From: Streptococcus troglodytae
GTDB taxonomy: Bacteria; Bacillota; Bacilli; Lactobacillales; Streptococcaceae
Assembly: GCF_002355215.1 (NCBI RefSeq)
Contig: NZ_AP014612.1
Coordinates: 434,001 to 498,000, forward strand
DNA length: 64,000 nt
Direction: 5' to 3'
Of the stretch, positions 31,864 to 41,700 are shown one piece after another. Position 1 is the first letter of the stretch, and every line of letters begins with the position of its first letter. Under the pieces are notes generated by a model. That model was not told the origin of the DNA. It made no database searches and was given only the letters and a program-made list of their open reading frames with translations. The position numbers and the translations under genes are program-made.

Positions 31864-31893
31864 AGAAGCTGAGTTATAATGACTCGGCTTTTT
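31864..31893 (+). terminator. Terminator after clpP
   Basis: AAGCTGAGT and ACTCGGCTT arms (one G-T pair) enclose seven bases, followed by TTT. Confidence 0.65.
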
Positions 31894-31958
31894 GAGTTGA
31901 GTAGGGAAATTATGATTTTTCTGAAAAAAGATAACAAACAAAACGGGAAATCATTTTT

Positions 31959-31967
31959 TGTTATAAT
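31959..31967 (+). promoter_or_regulatory. Extended -10 promoter directly before ylbF (leaderless candidate)
   Basis: TGTTATAAT ends six bases before the ATG at 31974. There is no ribosome binding site in the gap. Confidence 0.6.
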
Positions 31968-31973
31968 AGAAAT

Positions 31974-32412
31974 ATGTTAAAAATTAACAGTCAATTATTT
32001 GCAATTGAAGATGCTCTTGATGATCTTGTGGTTACTTTTTAAATTTGGAAGTGGTCAGGACGTACAAAGCGGCTCAAAAAGCATTTCTAGCTGATAAAAA
32101 TTTGCAAAAAGAAATTAGTAATTTTCAACATTTTAATGAAGATTACAATGATCAAAAAACTTTTATTAAATACCGTCCGGAAATAAGGCAATTGAGGCGA
32201 AAGATGTTTGAAAAAAACGTCAGCTTGATTTGAACGAAAAAGTTATTGCACTTCGCAGAGCTGAAGTGGATTTACAGGAGGTTCTGGCCAAAATTTCTCA
32301 AAAGATAGCAGAGTCTGTTTCACCGGATGTTTTCGTAGATACGGGTTTGCCGCTAGCACCGCATAAACCACCTCACAAAAAAGGATATGGCAATAATATT
32401 AAGGAAAAATAA
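31974..32412 (+). CDS. ylbF: YlbF/YmcA (RicF-like) family protein, frame broken twice
   Basis: This helical protein of the Com_YlbF family would have 146 residues. In B. subtilis YlbF (RicF) joins YmcA and YaaT (RicT) in a complex that aids RNase Y-dependent mRNA processing. Frame switches at T5 32036-32040 and A7 32211-32217; adding one base at each gives a continuous protein starting MLKINSQLFAIEDALDDLVV and ending KKGYGNNIKEK. ylbG follows seven bases later. A ricT homologue is 7 kb downstream. Confidence 0.85.
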
Positions 32413-32418
32413 GAGAAA

Positions 32419-32666
32419 ATGTTTGAAAAGAAAAAAGATTAGGCCTGATTGTTTATCTTTATTATAATCGTGATGCCAGAAAGCTTAATAAGTATGGCAA
32501 CGTCGTTTACCATTCTCGGCGAATGCGTTATTCAGTACTTTATATTGCTCAAGATGAAACTGATAAAATCATTGAAGAGATTGGTGCTCTTAAGTTTGTC
32601 AAAAAGGTTCTTCCGTCTTATATTGATACGATTGATCAAAATTTCGTAGGCAGTTTAATGCGCTAG
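32419..32666 (+). CDS. ylbG: UPF0298 (YlbG/DUF2129) protein, frame broken once
   Basis: This 82-residue conserved protein of unknown function follows ylbF in many Firmicutes. The ATG at 32419 stops after seven codons; adding one A to the A6 run at 32431-32436 gives [20 protein letters not shown] and an open frame to 32666 containing [16 protein letters not shown]. It is small, basic and soluble. Translation is probably linked to ylbF (7-base gap). No biochemical role is known. Confidence 0.85.
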
Positions 32667-32696
32667 AAAGGCATCTATAAAAATAAGGAAATATGC

Positions 32697-32725
32697 TTGA
32701 CAATATTCAGATAATTCAGTATTCT
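32697..32725 (+). promoter_or_regulatory. livK promoter overlapped by a CodY-like box
   Basis: TTGACA at 32697-32702 and TATTCT at 32720-32725 are 17 bases apart. Between them AATATTCAGATAATT (32702-32716) matches the CodY consensus AATTTTCWGAAAATT at 13 of 15 positions. CodY with bound branched-chain amino acids would repress their own importer. Confidence 0.7.
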
Positions 32726-32767
32726 TATTGATGACTAATATTTAAGATAAATTTAAGGAGAAAACAT

Positions 32768-33939
32768 ATGAAGAAAAAATAGCTCTAGCAGCTCTTTCTT
32801 TTGTTAGTGCAGCTGTTCTTGCAGCTTGCGGCTCAGCACCTGGTGGTTCATCAGATGCAGCTGGTAATAAAATCGGAGATACCGTAAAAATTGGTTACAA
32901 TCTTGAATTATCAGGAGATGTAGCCGCTTATGGACAGGCTGAAAAGAATGGTGCTAACCTTGCTGTTGAAGAGATTAATAAGGCAGGCGGCATTGACGGT
33001 AAAAAGATTAAAGTTATCTCAAAAGATAATAAATCTGATAACGGTGAAGCATCAACAATCTCAACTAATCTTGCTACCCAAAGTAAAGTAAATGCTATCT
33101 TGGGACCAGCAACATCCGGTGCTACAGCGGCTGCTGCTCCCAATGCCAACGATGCTGCAGTACCACTCGTAACGCCTTCTGGAACACAAGATAATTTGAC
33201 CTATTCAAAAGGCAAAGTTCAAGATTACATCTTCCGTACAACTTTTCAAGATAGCTTCCAAGGTAAGATCATTGCAAAATATGCAACAGATAATTTGAAA
33301 GCTAAAAAAGTAGCGCTTTACTATGATAAGTCAAGCGATTATGCCCAAGGTATTGCTGATGCATTCAAAAAAGCATATAAAGGAAAGATTACTGTTGAAG
33401 ATACCTTTCAAGCTAAAGATCAAGATTTCCAAGCAGCTCTGACCAAGTTTAAAAATAAGAACTTTGATGCTATTGTGATACCAGGTTATTATACTGAAAC
33501 TGGTTTGATTACAAAGCAAGCACGTGATATGGGGCTTACCCAACCTATCTTAGGACCTGATGGTTTTAATGATGAAAAATATGTTGAAGGTGCTGGTGCA
33601 GCCAATACCAATAATGTCCATTATGTGTCTGGTTACTCAACAAAAGTTGCTTTAACAAATAAGGCTGAAAAATTCCTGAAAGATTATAAGGCTAAATATG
33701 GTGAAGAACCAAATATGTTTGCAGCTCTTGCTTATGATTCCGTTTATATGATTGCTGATGCTGCAAAAGATGCCAAAACATCTAAGGATATTGCAACAAG
33801 CCTAGCTAAATTGAAAAACTTTAAAGGTGTGACAGGTAAAATGACAATTGATAAGAAACATAATCCTGTTAAATCTGCTGTTATGGTTGGTCTTAAAGAT
33901 GGCAAAGAAGACACAGCTACTGCTGTTGAAGCAAAATAA
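32768..33939 (+). CDS. livK: Branched-chain amino acid ABC transporter substrate-binding lipoprotein, frame broken once
   Basis: One A added to the A6 run at 32774-32779 gives a lipoprotein signal (MKKKIALAALSFVSAAVLAAC) with lipidated Cys near residue 21, joined to the long ORF for 390 residues. The domain is the Leu/Ile/Val-binding type I fold (KIGYNLELSGDVAAYGQAEKN; AILGPATSGATAA). TTAAGGAG lies before the ATG at 32768. A hairpin after the stop separates this highly expressed receptor from the permease genes. Confidence 0.93.
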
Positions 33940-33966
33940 AGACAGAATAGGTCTGAAACAATGAAC

Positions 33967-33993
33967 ATCTGGGGAACGTTTCCCCAGATATTA
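33967..33993 (+). terminator. Attenuating hairpin between livK and livH
   Basis: ATCTGGGGAA and TTCCCCAGAT arms flank a three-base loop, followed by the T-rich ATTATTTATTT. It probably lets part of the transcripts continue into livHMGF. Confidence 0.75.
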
Positions 33994-34022
33994 TTTATTT
34001 ATAGAAAGTTTGGTAAAATAAT

Positions 34023-34892
34023 ATGCTCCAACAACTTATTAATGGTCTTATCTTAGGGAGTGTCTATGCGCTGTTAGCCCTTGGTTATACCATGGTTTAT
34101 GGAATTATTAAGTTAATTAACTTTGCCCATGGAGATATTTATATGATGGGAGCCTTTATTGGTTATTTTCTTATTACAAAATATCATATGAATTTCTTTG
34201 TGGCTCTTGTGCTGACGATGGTTCTAACAGCTATCTTGGGGGTCGTGATTGAATTTCTGGCTTATCGTCCTTTGCGGAATTCGACACGTATCGCTGCCTT
34301 GATTACTGCCATTGGCGTTTCTTTTTTTCTCGAATACAGTATGGTTCGTTTAGTTGGTGCCAATAAACATGCTTTTCCCCAAACTCTTGCCACAGTGAAA
34401 TACAATTTAGGTCCTGTTAGTGTAACCAATGTACAACTCATCATTTTGGGAGTCTCTATTTTCTTGATGTTGGCTTTGCAGTTTATTGTTCAAAAAACTA
34501 AAATGGGTAAAGCCATGCGTGCCGTTTCAGTTGACAGTGATGCTGCGCAGTTGATGGGAATCAATGTTAATAGTACTATCAGTTTTACCTTTGCTTTAGG
34601 TTCTGCACTTGCTGGTGCTGGCGGTGTCTTGATCGGACTTTATTATAATTCTGTTGATCCACTGATGGGAATGGTTCCCGGTATTAAAGCCTTTGTCGCT
34701 GCTGTTTTAGGCGGTATCGGTATTATTCCAGGTGCAGCTGTCGGAGGTTTTATGATTGGTCTTTTAGAGACGTTTTCTGTTTCTATCGGTCTTGCAAGTT
34801 ACAAGGATGCAGTTGTCTATGCAGTGCTTATCATTATCCTTTTAGTAAGACCAGCTGGTATTTTAGGAAAAAATGTGAAAGAGAAGGTGTAA
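34023..34892 (+). CDS. livH: Branched-chain amino acid ABC transporter permease LivH
   Basis: The 289-residue integral membrane subunit has about eight helices and the family start MLQQLINGLILGSVYALLALGYTMVYG. The conserved cytoplasmic loop around GKAMRAVSVDSDAAQLMGI (residues ~160-180) is the ATPase coupling region. There is no good Shine-Dalgarno sequence; a TGGTAAAAT element lies three bases before the ATG, which is unusual. It partners LivM. Confidence 0.92.
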   Translation: MLQQLINGLILGSVYALLALGYTMVYGIIKLINFAHGDIYMMGAFIGYFLITKYHMNFFVALVLTMVLTAILGVVIEFLAYRPLRNSTRIAALITAIGVSFFLEYSMVRLVGANKHAFPQTLATVKYNLGPVSVTNVQLIILGVSIFLMLALQFIVQKTKMGKAMRAVSVDSDAAQLMGINVNSTISFTFALGSALAGAGGVLIGLYYNSVDPLMGMVPGIKAFVAAVLGGIGIIPGAAVGGFMIGLLETFSVSIGLASYKDAVVYAVLIIILLVRPAGILGKNVKEKV

Positions 34893-34895
34893 GCA

Positions 34896-35852
34896 ATGAA
34901 AAAAAATCTAAAAGCAAATATAACTTGGCTTGCCCTAGTCCTTGTCATCTTTTTCCTTCTTTTTGGACTTATTAGTGCTGGTATCATAGATGTTTACTAT
35001 ACTCAAATTCTTATGGGAATTGGGATTAGTATTATTATGGCACTCGGAACCAACTTAGTTCTTGGCTTTTCTGGACAGCTCTCTCTTGGACAAGCTGGCT
35101 TTATGGCCATTGGTGCTTATGCAACTGCTATTTTAACAACTCAAAATCCTACCTATGCAGGTTTTTATTTGTCCATTATTGTCGGTATGATAGTGACTGC
35201 AACGGTCGCCTTGGTTGTTGGGATTCCAACACTTCGTTTGAAGGGGGATTACTTAGCTATTGCAACTCTTGGTGTAGCTGAAATTATCCGTAAACTGATT
35301 GAAAATGGTGGTGATTTGACTAATGGTTCTAGGGGAATTATGGGAATTCTCAAATACACCACTTGGCCAGTCGTCTTTGTTTTCGTTGTTTTGATCACCA
35401 TTTTTGTGTTAAATTATCTGAGGAGTCCTATGGGAAGAGAAGTACTTGCGGTTCGTGAAGACGAAATTGCAGCAGAAGCTATGGGTGTGAATACGACAAA
35501 AATTAAGGTACTCACTTTTATGATTGCTGCAGTAATTTCCAGTATTGCAGGTTCCCTTTATGTCGGTTATATTGGTACAGTCGCTCCTAAAGATTTTACC
35601 ATTATGAAATCAATTGATTTTCTTATTGTGGCTGTTCTTGGCGGACTTGGCTCAGTAACGGGAACTATTGTAGCTGCTGTTGTTTTGGGTATCCTCAATA
35701 TGTTCTTGCAAAATGTATCAGATATCCGTATGATTATCTATTCATTAGCTTTAATTTTGGTTATGGTCTTTAGACCAGGTGGTCTTTTAGGAACATGGGA
35801 ATTCAGTTTTTCAAAACTGTTCGCTAAAAAAGCTAAGGAGGGCAACAAATAA
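34896..35852 (+). CDS. livM: Branched-chain amino acid ABC transporter permease LivM
   Basis: The 318-residue second permease subunit has the SGQLSLGQAGFMAIGAYATA block near residue 57 and the coupling loop SPMGREVLAVREDEIAAEAMGV near residue 178. It starts four bases after the livH stop and overlaps the livG start by one base, so the liv genes are one transcript. Confidence 0.93.
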   Translation: MKKNLKANITWLALVLVIFFLLFGLISAGIIDVYYTQILMGIGISIIMALGTNLVLGFSGQLSLGQAGFMAIGAYATAILTTQNPTYAGFYLSIIVGMIVTATVALVVGIPTLRLKGDYLAIATLGVAEIIRKLIENGGDLTNGSRGIMGILKYTTWPVVFVFVVLITIFVLNYLRSPMGREVLAVREDEIAAEAMGVNTTKIKVLTFMIAAVISSIAGSLYVGYIGTVAPKDFTIMKSIDFLIVAVLGGLGSVTGTIVAAVVLGILNMFLQNVSDIRMIIYSLALILVMVFRPGGLLGTWEFSFSKLFAKKAKEGNK

Positions 35853-36616
35853 TGGCACTTCTTGATGTAAAAAATTTAACAAAAAATTTCGGCGGTCTGA
35901 CAGCTGTTGGTGATGTTACTCTGAATCTCAATGAGGGAGAATTAGTCGGCCTGATTGGTCCTAATGGGGCGGGTAAGACTACACTTTTTAATTTATTGAC
36001 AGGTGTCTATGAACCAAGTGAGGGAAGTGTAGAACTTGACGGTACTCTTTTAAATGGGAAGGCACCTTATAAGATTGCTTCTTTAGGCCTATCTCGTACT
36101 TTCCAAAATATTCGTCTCTTTAAGGATATGACCGTTATCGAAAATGTTTTAGTCGGTATGGGAAATACGCGCAATCCTCATCTCTTTTCGAGTTTTCTGC
36201 GCTTACCAAGCTTTTATTCAAATGAAACAGAATTACAGGAAAAAGCTGTTGAGCTTCTAAAAATATTCAACTTGGATGACAAGGCTGATACTTTGGCTAA
36301 AAATCTTCCTTATGGCCAGCAGCGGCGCTTGGAAATTGTGCGTGCACTGGCTACTAAGCCCAAGATCCTCTTTTTAGATGAGCCAGCTGCAGGGATGAAC
36401 CCTCAAGAAACGGCTGAATTAACCGAATTAATTCGTCAAATCAAAGAAGAGTTTAATATTACTATCATGTTAATTGAACACGACATGAGTCTTGTTATGG
36501 ATGTTACTGAACGTATTTATGTTCTGGAATACGGACGTCTCATTGCTCAGGGAACACCAGAAGAAATTAAACATAACAAACGCGTAATTGAAGCTTATCT
36601 AGGAGGTGAAGCCTAA
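35852..36616 (+). CDS. livG: Branched-chain amino acid ABC transporter ATP-binding protein LivG
   Basis: The 254-residue ATPase has Walker A GPNGAGKTTLFN near residue 36. Its signature is the LivG-type LPYGQQRRLEIVRALA near residue 150, and Walker B is ILFLDEPAAGMNP. A switch His is seen in LIEHDMSLVMDV. It forms the motor heterodimer with LivF, whose gene starts at the last base of this stop codon. Confidence 0.94.
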   Translation: MALLDVKNLTKNFGGLTAVGDVTLNLNEGELVGLIGPNGAGKTTLFNLLTGVYEPSEGSVELDGTLLNGKAPYKIASLGLSRTFQNIRLFKDMTVIENVLVGMGNTRNPHLFSSFLRLPSFYSNETELQEKAVELLKIFNLDDKADTLAKNLPYGQQRRLEIVRALATKPKILFLDEPAAGMNPQETAELTELIRQIKEEFNITIMLIEHDMSLVMDVTERIYVLEYGRLIAQGTPEEIKHNKRVIEAYLGGEA

Positions 36617-37326
36617 TGGCGATGTTAAAAGTTGAGAATTTATCTGTTCATTATGGTGTTATCCAAGCAGTCAAGGATGTGTCTTTTGACGTCAATGAAG
36701 GGGAAGTTGTTTCTCTTATTGGTGCCAATGGTGCTGGCAAGACCTCTATTTTACGAACTATTTCGGGTTTGGTGCGTCCAAGTTCAGGGGAAATTAATTT
36801 TTTAGGAAATGACATTCAAAAGGCTGCAACTCGAAAAATTGTAGCTTCTGGTCTGTCTCAAGTCCCAGAAGGGCGACATGTTTTCCCTGGTTTAACAGTC
36901 TTAGAAAATTTAGAGATGGGAGCTTTTTTGAGCAGTAACCGTGAGGAAAATCTAGTACGCTTGAAAAGAGTGTTTGAACGTTTCCCGCGCTTGGAAGAGC
37001 GTAAAAATCAAGATGCAGCAACTCTTTCTGGCGGTGAGCAGCAAATGCTTGCCATGGGGCGTGCTCTCATGAGTCAGCCTAAGCTGCTTTTGCTTGATGA
37101 GCCATCTATGGGATTGGCACCAATTTTTATCCAAGAAATTTTTGACATCATTCAAGATATTCAAAAGCAAGGGACAACAGTGCTTTTGATTGAACAAAAT
37201 GCTAAGAAGGCCCTGTCAATTGCAGATCGTGGCTATGTTTTGGAAACTGGAAAGATTGTTCTTTCAGGTACAGGCAAAGAATTATTGGCTTCTGATGAAG
37301 TTCAAAAAGCTTATTTAGGTGGATAA
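36616..37326 (+). CDS. livF: Branched-chain amino acid ABC transporter ATP-binding protein LivF
   Basis: The 236-residue ATPase has Walker A GANGAGKTSILR, the LivF-type SQVPEGRHVFPGLTVLENL block, signature LSGGEQQMLAMGRALM and Walker B LLLLDEPSMGLAP. AGGAGGTGAAG within the end of livG is the ribosome binding site. Last gene of the importer operon; an imperfect hairpin around 37337-37376 may end it. Confidence 0.94.
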   Translation: MAMLKVENLSVHYGVIQAVKDVSFDVNEGEVVSLIGANGAGKTSILRTISGLVRPSSGEINFLGNDIQKAATRKIVASGLSQVPEGRHVFPGLTVLENLEMGAFLSSNREENLVRLKRVFERFPRLEERKNQDAATLSGGEQQMLAMGRALMSQPKLLLLDEPSMGLAPIFIQEIFDIIQDIQKQGTTVLLIEQNAKKALSIADRGYVLETGKIVLSGTGKELLASDEVQKAYLGG

Positions 37327-37439
37327 AAAGAAAGAGTGGCAGAATAAGAATTGGCACATTCGTTTTCTGCTACTTTTTATCAATTAAAGTGCTAATGACT
37401 TGAATATGCTATAATGAAAGAAAAGAGTGAGGTTTTATT

Positions 37440-38099
37440 ATGCCAGTAAAGGATTTTATGACAAGGAGAGTTGTTTATATTTCTCCAGATACAACTGTAG
37501 CCAAGGCGACAGATATCATGCGTGAGAAAAATTTGCGCCGTCTTCCGGTTATTGAAAATGATGTTTTAGTTGGTTTGCTGACTGAGGGAACTATCGCTGA
37601 TGCTAATCCATCTAAGGCAACGAGTCTTTCTATTTATGAAATGAACTATCTTTTAAATAAGACCAAAGCCCGTGATGTTATGATTAAAGATGTTATTACG
37701 GTTTCAAAAGATGCTCGTTTAGAAGATGCGATTTATATTATGATGAAGCATAAAATTGGTGTCTTGCCTGTTGTTGATGGCAATCAGATGTCAGGTATCA
37801 TCACTGATAAAGATGTTTTTCGTGCTTTTTTGGAAGTTTCTGGTTATGGTAAAGAGGGGATCCGGATAAGACTTTTAGCTGACGATAAAGTTGGTATTTT
37901 AGAACAGGTTGTAAAAGATATTTCTGATGAAAAGCTCAATATTAAGCGGATTGTTGTTGCTGGACGTCGGGAAGATAAGGTTATCATTGAGATTCAGATT
38001 GATGGTAGATTTACCAGTGAATCTCTAAAACAAAAACTGCTTAATCAGGGCTTTACAATTGAGTCTATTGAACAGACTGAAAGAAAGACTGATTTTTAA
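37440..38099 (+). CDS. CBS-pair and ACT domain protein (AcuB-like)
   Basis: This 219-residue soluble protein has two CBS motifs ([21 protein letters not shown] from residue 3; [21 protein letters not shown] from about 78) and a C-terminal ACT domain (residues ~142-215, [18 protein letters not shown]). Such proteins sense adenine nucleotides and amino acids and are often placed beside branched-chain amino acid genes, as here. TATAAT at 37411-37416 and GAGTGAGG give it its own promoter and ribosome binding site. The exact target is unknown. Confidence 0.85.
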   Translation: MPVKDFMTRRVVYISPDTTVAKATDIMREKNLRRLPVIENDVLVGLLTEGTIADANPSKATSLSIYEMNYLLNKTKARDVMIKDVITVSKDARLEDAIYIMMKHKIGVLPVVDGNQMSGIITDKDVFRAFLEVSGYGKEGIRIRLLADDKVGILEQVVKDISDEKLNIKRIVVAGRREDKVIIEIQIDGRFTSESLKQKLLNQGFTIESIEQTERKTDF

Positions 38100-38103
38100 T
38101 TGG

Positions 38104-38130
38104 TTCTGCCATTTGGCAGTGCCTTTTTTT
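38104..38130 (+). terminator. Terminator after the CBS-ACT gene
   Basis: CTGCCA and TGGCAG with a two-base loop, then GCC and seven T. Confidence 0.75.
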
Positions 38131-38175
38131 CATATTTTTGGTAAAATAGAAATAATCACAATTAAAGGAAATCTA

Positions 38176-38813
38176 ATGACAAAGGGAATTTTTATTTCAT
38201 TTGAAGGACCAGATGGAGCTGGAAAGACGACAGTTTTAGAGGCTATTTTACCTCAATTAAAAAAACTTGTTGCAAAAGAGGTTATCACAACACGCGAACC
38301 CGGTGGTGTTGCTATTGCAGAAAGTATTCGGAATCTTATTCTTGATGTTAATCATACTAATATGGACGATAAAACAGAATTACTTCTTTATATTGCGGCT
38401 CGTCGTCAGCATTTGGTTGAGAGGATTTTACCTGAGTTGAAAAAGGCAATCTTGTTCTTGTAGATCGTTTTATTGACAGTTCTGTTGCTTATCAAGGCTA
38501 TGGAAGAGGACTTGATGCTGATGCAGTTACGTGGCTGAATGACTTTGCAACAGATGGTTTGCAGCCAGATCTAACGCTTTATTTTGACGTTGATTCGCAG
38601 ATTGGACTTTCTCGAATTGAAAAGAATAAAGAGCGTGAAGTCAATCGACTTGATTTAGAACAATTAGATATGCATCGCCGTGTACGTTCAGGTTATTTGA
38701 AATTGGCTCAGGAAAATCCTGATCGGATTGTTACCATTGATGCGGCTCGTCCTTTGGAAGAAGTTATTACTGATGCATTATTTATAATCAAACAAAGATG
38801 TTTAGAAAAGTAA
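38176..38813 (+). CDS. tmk: Thymidylate kinase, frame broken once
   Basis: Tmk phosphorylates dTMP to dTDP and is essential. P-loop [11 protein letters not shown] is near residue 9, the DRX-type motif is [15 protein letters not shown] and TREPGG follows the first helix. The frame stops at 38461; one A added to the A5 run at 38440-38444 restores [11 protein letters not shown] and the rest to 38813, 212 residues. AAAGGAAATC is the ribosome binding site. Heads the conserved tmk-holB-ricT-yabA-rsmI operon. Confidence 0.94.
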
Positions 38814-38825
38814 GAAATAATTAAT

Positions 38826-39700
38826 ATGGGATTAGAAAAGCTACAGCCTAAAATTTTTCAAGAATTTCAGCGAATTTTACAATCTGGCAAGCTGAGTCAT
38901 GCTTATTTGTTTTCCGGGGATTTTGCTAGTTTTGAAATGGCTGTCTTGCTTGCTCAGAGCCGTTTTTGTGACAGTCCTGTTGATGCTCTTCCTTGTGGGC
39001 AGTGCCGCCCCTGCCGGTTAATTGCTGAAAATGATTTTTCGGATGTTAAAGTCATTGAACCTGAAGGGCAAATGATTAAAACAGCAACGATCCGTGATTT
39101 GCTGCGTGAATTTTCCAGTTCAGGATTTGAAGGACGGTCACAGGTTTTTATTATTCGTGATGCTGATAAAATGCATACTAATGCTGCTAATAGCCTGCTA
39201 AAGTTTATTGAAGAACCACAAAGTGATTCTTATATGATTTTACTGACTCAAGATGAGAGTAGAATATTGCCTACGATCAAAAGTCGCACTCAAATTTTCT
39301 ATTTTCCCAAGAATAAGGATTATTTAAGCCAACAGTTAGAACAGGAAGGACTGCTCAAAAGCCAAGCAGAAATACTAGCGGATCTATCTAAAGATCCGAC
39401 ACAAGCAAAAGAATTTGCACAAAATAATAAATTGCTGGACTTGTTAAAAGCCTGTGAACGTTTTATCGCTATCTTATTTGACAGTAAAGATCTTGCTTAT
39501 TTAGAAGTGTCACGGTTGGTTCAGCTAGCTAGCGAAAAATCCGAACAGGAATGGGTTTTTCAATTGTTAACTTTCTTTTTATCAAAAATTATGATAAAAG
39601 GGAAACTTTAAGTTATTTAGAAGCTATTTATCAAGCCAAAAAAATGTGGTTTAGTAATGTAAGTCTTCAAAATGCACTGGAATATATGGTGATAACATGA
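38826..39700 (+). CDS. holB: DNA polymerase III delta' subunit, frame broken once
   Basis: HolB is a clamp-loader subunit. Seen are a zinc-module-like cysteine cluster (CDSPVDALPCGQCRPC, residues ~41-56) and the AAA+ segment IRDADKMHTNAANSLLKFIEEP with the SRC-like SRTQ. The main frame stops at 39611; adding an A to the A5 run at 39584-39588 continues it as KNYDKRETLSYLEAIYQAKK to 39700, 291 residues, and creates the expected ATGA overlap with ricT. Confidence 0.92.
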
Positions 39701-40503
39701 TAGAAGTAATTGGTATCAAATACGAAGAAACGGATAGCATTAGTTATGTACTGCCTGATCAAACCTATCAAAAGGATGATTTTCTTGTCGTTCAGAATCG
39801 TAAGGGAAGCCGTTTAGCACAAGTCGTTCAGGCAAATTTTGCTATGTCAGCCAACAAGGTTCCAGACATAGAGCAAATAGATAAAGTGTTGAGGAAGGCA
39901 GAACAAGCAGATATTGAGACTTATCAGAACAATTTAATTTTAGCGGAAGAAAGTTTTGCTAAGGTTAATGCACTTATCCAAAAAAATCAATTAGAAATGA
40001 AATTGATTGATATTGTTTTTCCTTTGGAACGTCGACAAGTCTTGATTACCTTTGTTGCAGAGCATCGTGTTGATTTTCGTCAGCTCTTAAAAGATTTGGC
40101 CAATTTTTTTAAAGCAAGGATTGAATTACGCCAAATCAACAGTCGTGAAGAAAGTAAAATTTATGGCGGTCTGGGTCCGTGCGGCCGTGCTCTTTGTTGC
40201 TCAAGTTTTCTTGGCGAGTTTCCGCCGGTTTCTATCAAAATGGCAAAGAATCAAAACTTATCTCTGAATTCTGGGAAAACAACAGGAGTCTGTGGCCGTC
40301 TTATGTGCTGTTTAAGTTTTGAAGATGATTTTTATCGTGAATCCAAAGAAAAATTTCCTGATTTAGGCACTAAGGTCGATACTCAAAATGGCCAAGGTAT
40401 TATTGCTGGTATTGATGTTATTTCTGAAACTGTTAAGGTTCGTTTTGAAGAAACTCCTGGTCTTTTGACCTATGCATTAGAGGAGGTCAAGGTCAATGGA
40501 TAA
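39697..40503 (+). CDS. ricT: PSP1-domain protein RicT (YaaT)
   Basis: This 268-residue stage 0 sporulation-like (PSP1) protein carries the YaaT cysteine clusters GPCGRALCC (near residue 158) and [10 protein letters not shown] (near residue 194). In B. subtilis these bind [4Fe-4S] in the RicAFT complex that modulates RNase Y. It overlaps holB at ATGA and yabA by eight bases. The ylbF homologue at 31974 would be its partner. Confidence 0.9.
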   Translation: MIEVIGIKYEETDSISYVLPDQTYQKDDFLVVQNRKGSRLAQVVQANFAMSANKVPDIEQIDKVLRKAEQADIETYQNNLILAEESFAKVNALIQKNQLEMKLIDIVFPLERRQVLITFVAEHRVDFRQLLKDLANFFKARIELRQINSREESKIYGGLGPCGRALCCSSFLGEFPPVSIKMAKNQNLSLNSGKTTGVCGRLMCCLSFEDDFYRESKEKFPDLGTKVDTQNGQGIIAGIDVISETVKVRFEETPGLLTYALEEVKVNG

Positions 40504-40828
40504 AAAAGACTTATTTGATGTTTTTGATGGTTTTTCACAAAATTTGATGGAAACTTTGGCTGAAGCAGAAGCCTTAAAGAAACAAGTGCAGAATTTAGTG
40601 GAGCAAAATGCGGCTTTACGTTTGGAAAATGATAAGCTGAGAGACCGTCTTAGCCATTTTAGTCAGATGGAAGAAAGTGATCCTAGCAGTAAGGCAATTA
40701 GTTCTAGAAAAGAAAACCTTGAAAACATTTATGAAGATGGTTTCCATATTTGCACTTTCTTTTATGGACAAAGACGAGAAAATAATGAGGATTGTGCTTT
40801 CTGTATGGAATTGTTGTATCGAGAGTAG
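40496..40828 (+). CDS. yabA: Replication initiation control protein YabA
   Basis: This 110-residue protein has an N-terminal coiled coil (residues ~20-60) and a C-terminal zinc-binding tail with HICTFF and [13 protein letters not shown]. YabA bridges DnaA and the DnaN clamp to limit re-initiation. GAGGTCAAGG inside ricT is the ribosome binding site. Length and order in the operon are normal. Confidence 0.93.
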   Translation: MDKKDLFDVFDGFSQNLMETLAEAEALKKQVQNLVEQNAALRLENDKLRDRLSHFSQMEESDPSSKAISSRKENLENIYEDGFHICTFFYGQRRENNEDCAFCMELLYRE

Positions 40829-40833
40829 GTTTT

Positions 40834-41700
40834 ATGCAAGTACAAAAAAGTTTTAAAGGACAAACAGCTTATGGGAAGCTTTATCTCGTTCCAACTCCTA
40901 TTGGGAATCTTCAAGATATGACTGTTAGAAGTATTGCTATTTTAAAAAAGGTTGATTATATTGCTGCAGAAGACACTCGCAACACAGGACTATTGCTGAA
41001 ACACTTTGATATTTCAGCCCGTCAACTTAGTTTTCATGAACATAATGCCTTTGAAAAAATTCCTGATCTTTTGAAGCTCTTGAAATCTGGAAACTCTTTG
41101 GCTCAAGTATCTGATGCGGGTTTGCCAAGTATTTCTGATCCTGGATATGATTTGGTGCAGGCAGCTATTCAAGAAGATATAGCAGTTATAGCACTTCCGG
41201 GAGCTTCGGCTGGCATTACTGCTCTTATTGCTAGCGGTTTAGCTCCTCAGCCTCATATTTTTTATGGTTTTTTACCACGCAGATCTGGTCAACAAAAGTC
41301 TTTTTTCGAGGAGAAAAAGCATTACCCAGAAACTCAAATTTTTTATGAATCGCCTTATCGGGTTCAGGAAACTTTAGAAAATATGCTGGCTGTCTATGGT
41401 GATAGACAGCTAGTACTGACTAGGGAACTAACCAAAATTTATGAAGAATATCAAAGAGGAAAGATTTCAGAAATCTTATCTTATATTGCAGAAAATCCTC
41501 TTAAGGGAGAATGTCTCTTACTGGTATCTGGCTATGATCAGCAAGAAAAGGAGCAGCAGGCCAGTGAAGCTGAACTAAAACATTTGGTTGAAGGTTTAGT
41601 TAAAGAAGGGATGAAACCTAATCAAGCTATCAAAAAAGTAGCTAGAGAGAATGATTTCAATCGTCAAGAACTATATCAACTCTATCATGAATTACAGTGA
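40834..41700 (+). CDS. rsmI: 16S rRNA (cytidine 1402-2'-O)-methyltransferase
   Basis: This 288-residue SAM-dependent tetrapyrrole-methylase-fold enzyme shows LVPTPIGNLQDMTVRSI near residue 15, AAEDTRNTGLLLKH and SDAGLPSISDPGYDLV. It 2'-O-methylates C1402 in the 30S decoding centre. I chose the ATG at 40834, five bases after the yabA stop; a longer frame from 40792 overlaps yabA and lacks support. Last gene of the tmk operon. Confidence 0.92.
   Translation: MQVQKSFKGQTAYGKLYLVPTPIGNLQDMTVRSIAILKKVDYIAAEDTRNTGLLLKHFDISARQLSFHEHNAFEKIPDLLKLLKSGNSLAQVSDAGLPSISDPGYDLVQAAIQEDIAVIALPGASAGITALIASGLAPQPHIFYGFLPRRSGQQKSFFEEKKHYPETQIFYESPYRVQETLENMLAVYGDRQLVLTRELTKIYEEYQRGKISEILSYIAENPLKGECLLLVSGYDQQEKEQQASEAELKHLVEGLVKEGMKPNQAIKKVARENDFNRQELYQLYHELQ

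Noticed and set aside
38176..38813. tmk as a true pseudogene, or two separate genes
   Set aside because: The gene is essential, the two parts join perfectly with one A in an A5 run, and the same defect occurs at some thirty other runs.
40792..40833. Earlier start for rsmI inside yabA
   Set aside because: No ribosome binding site, 37-base overlap with yabA, and homologues begin close to the ATG at 40834.
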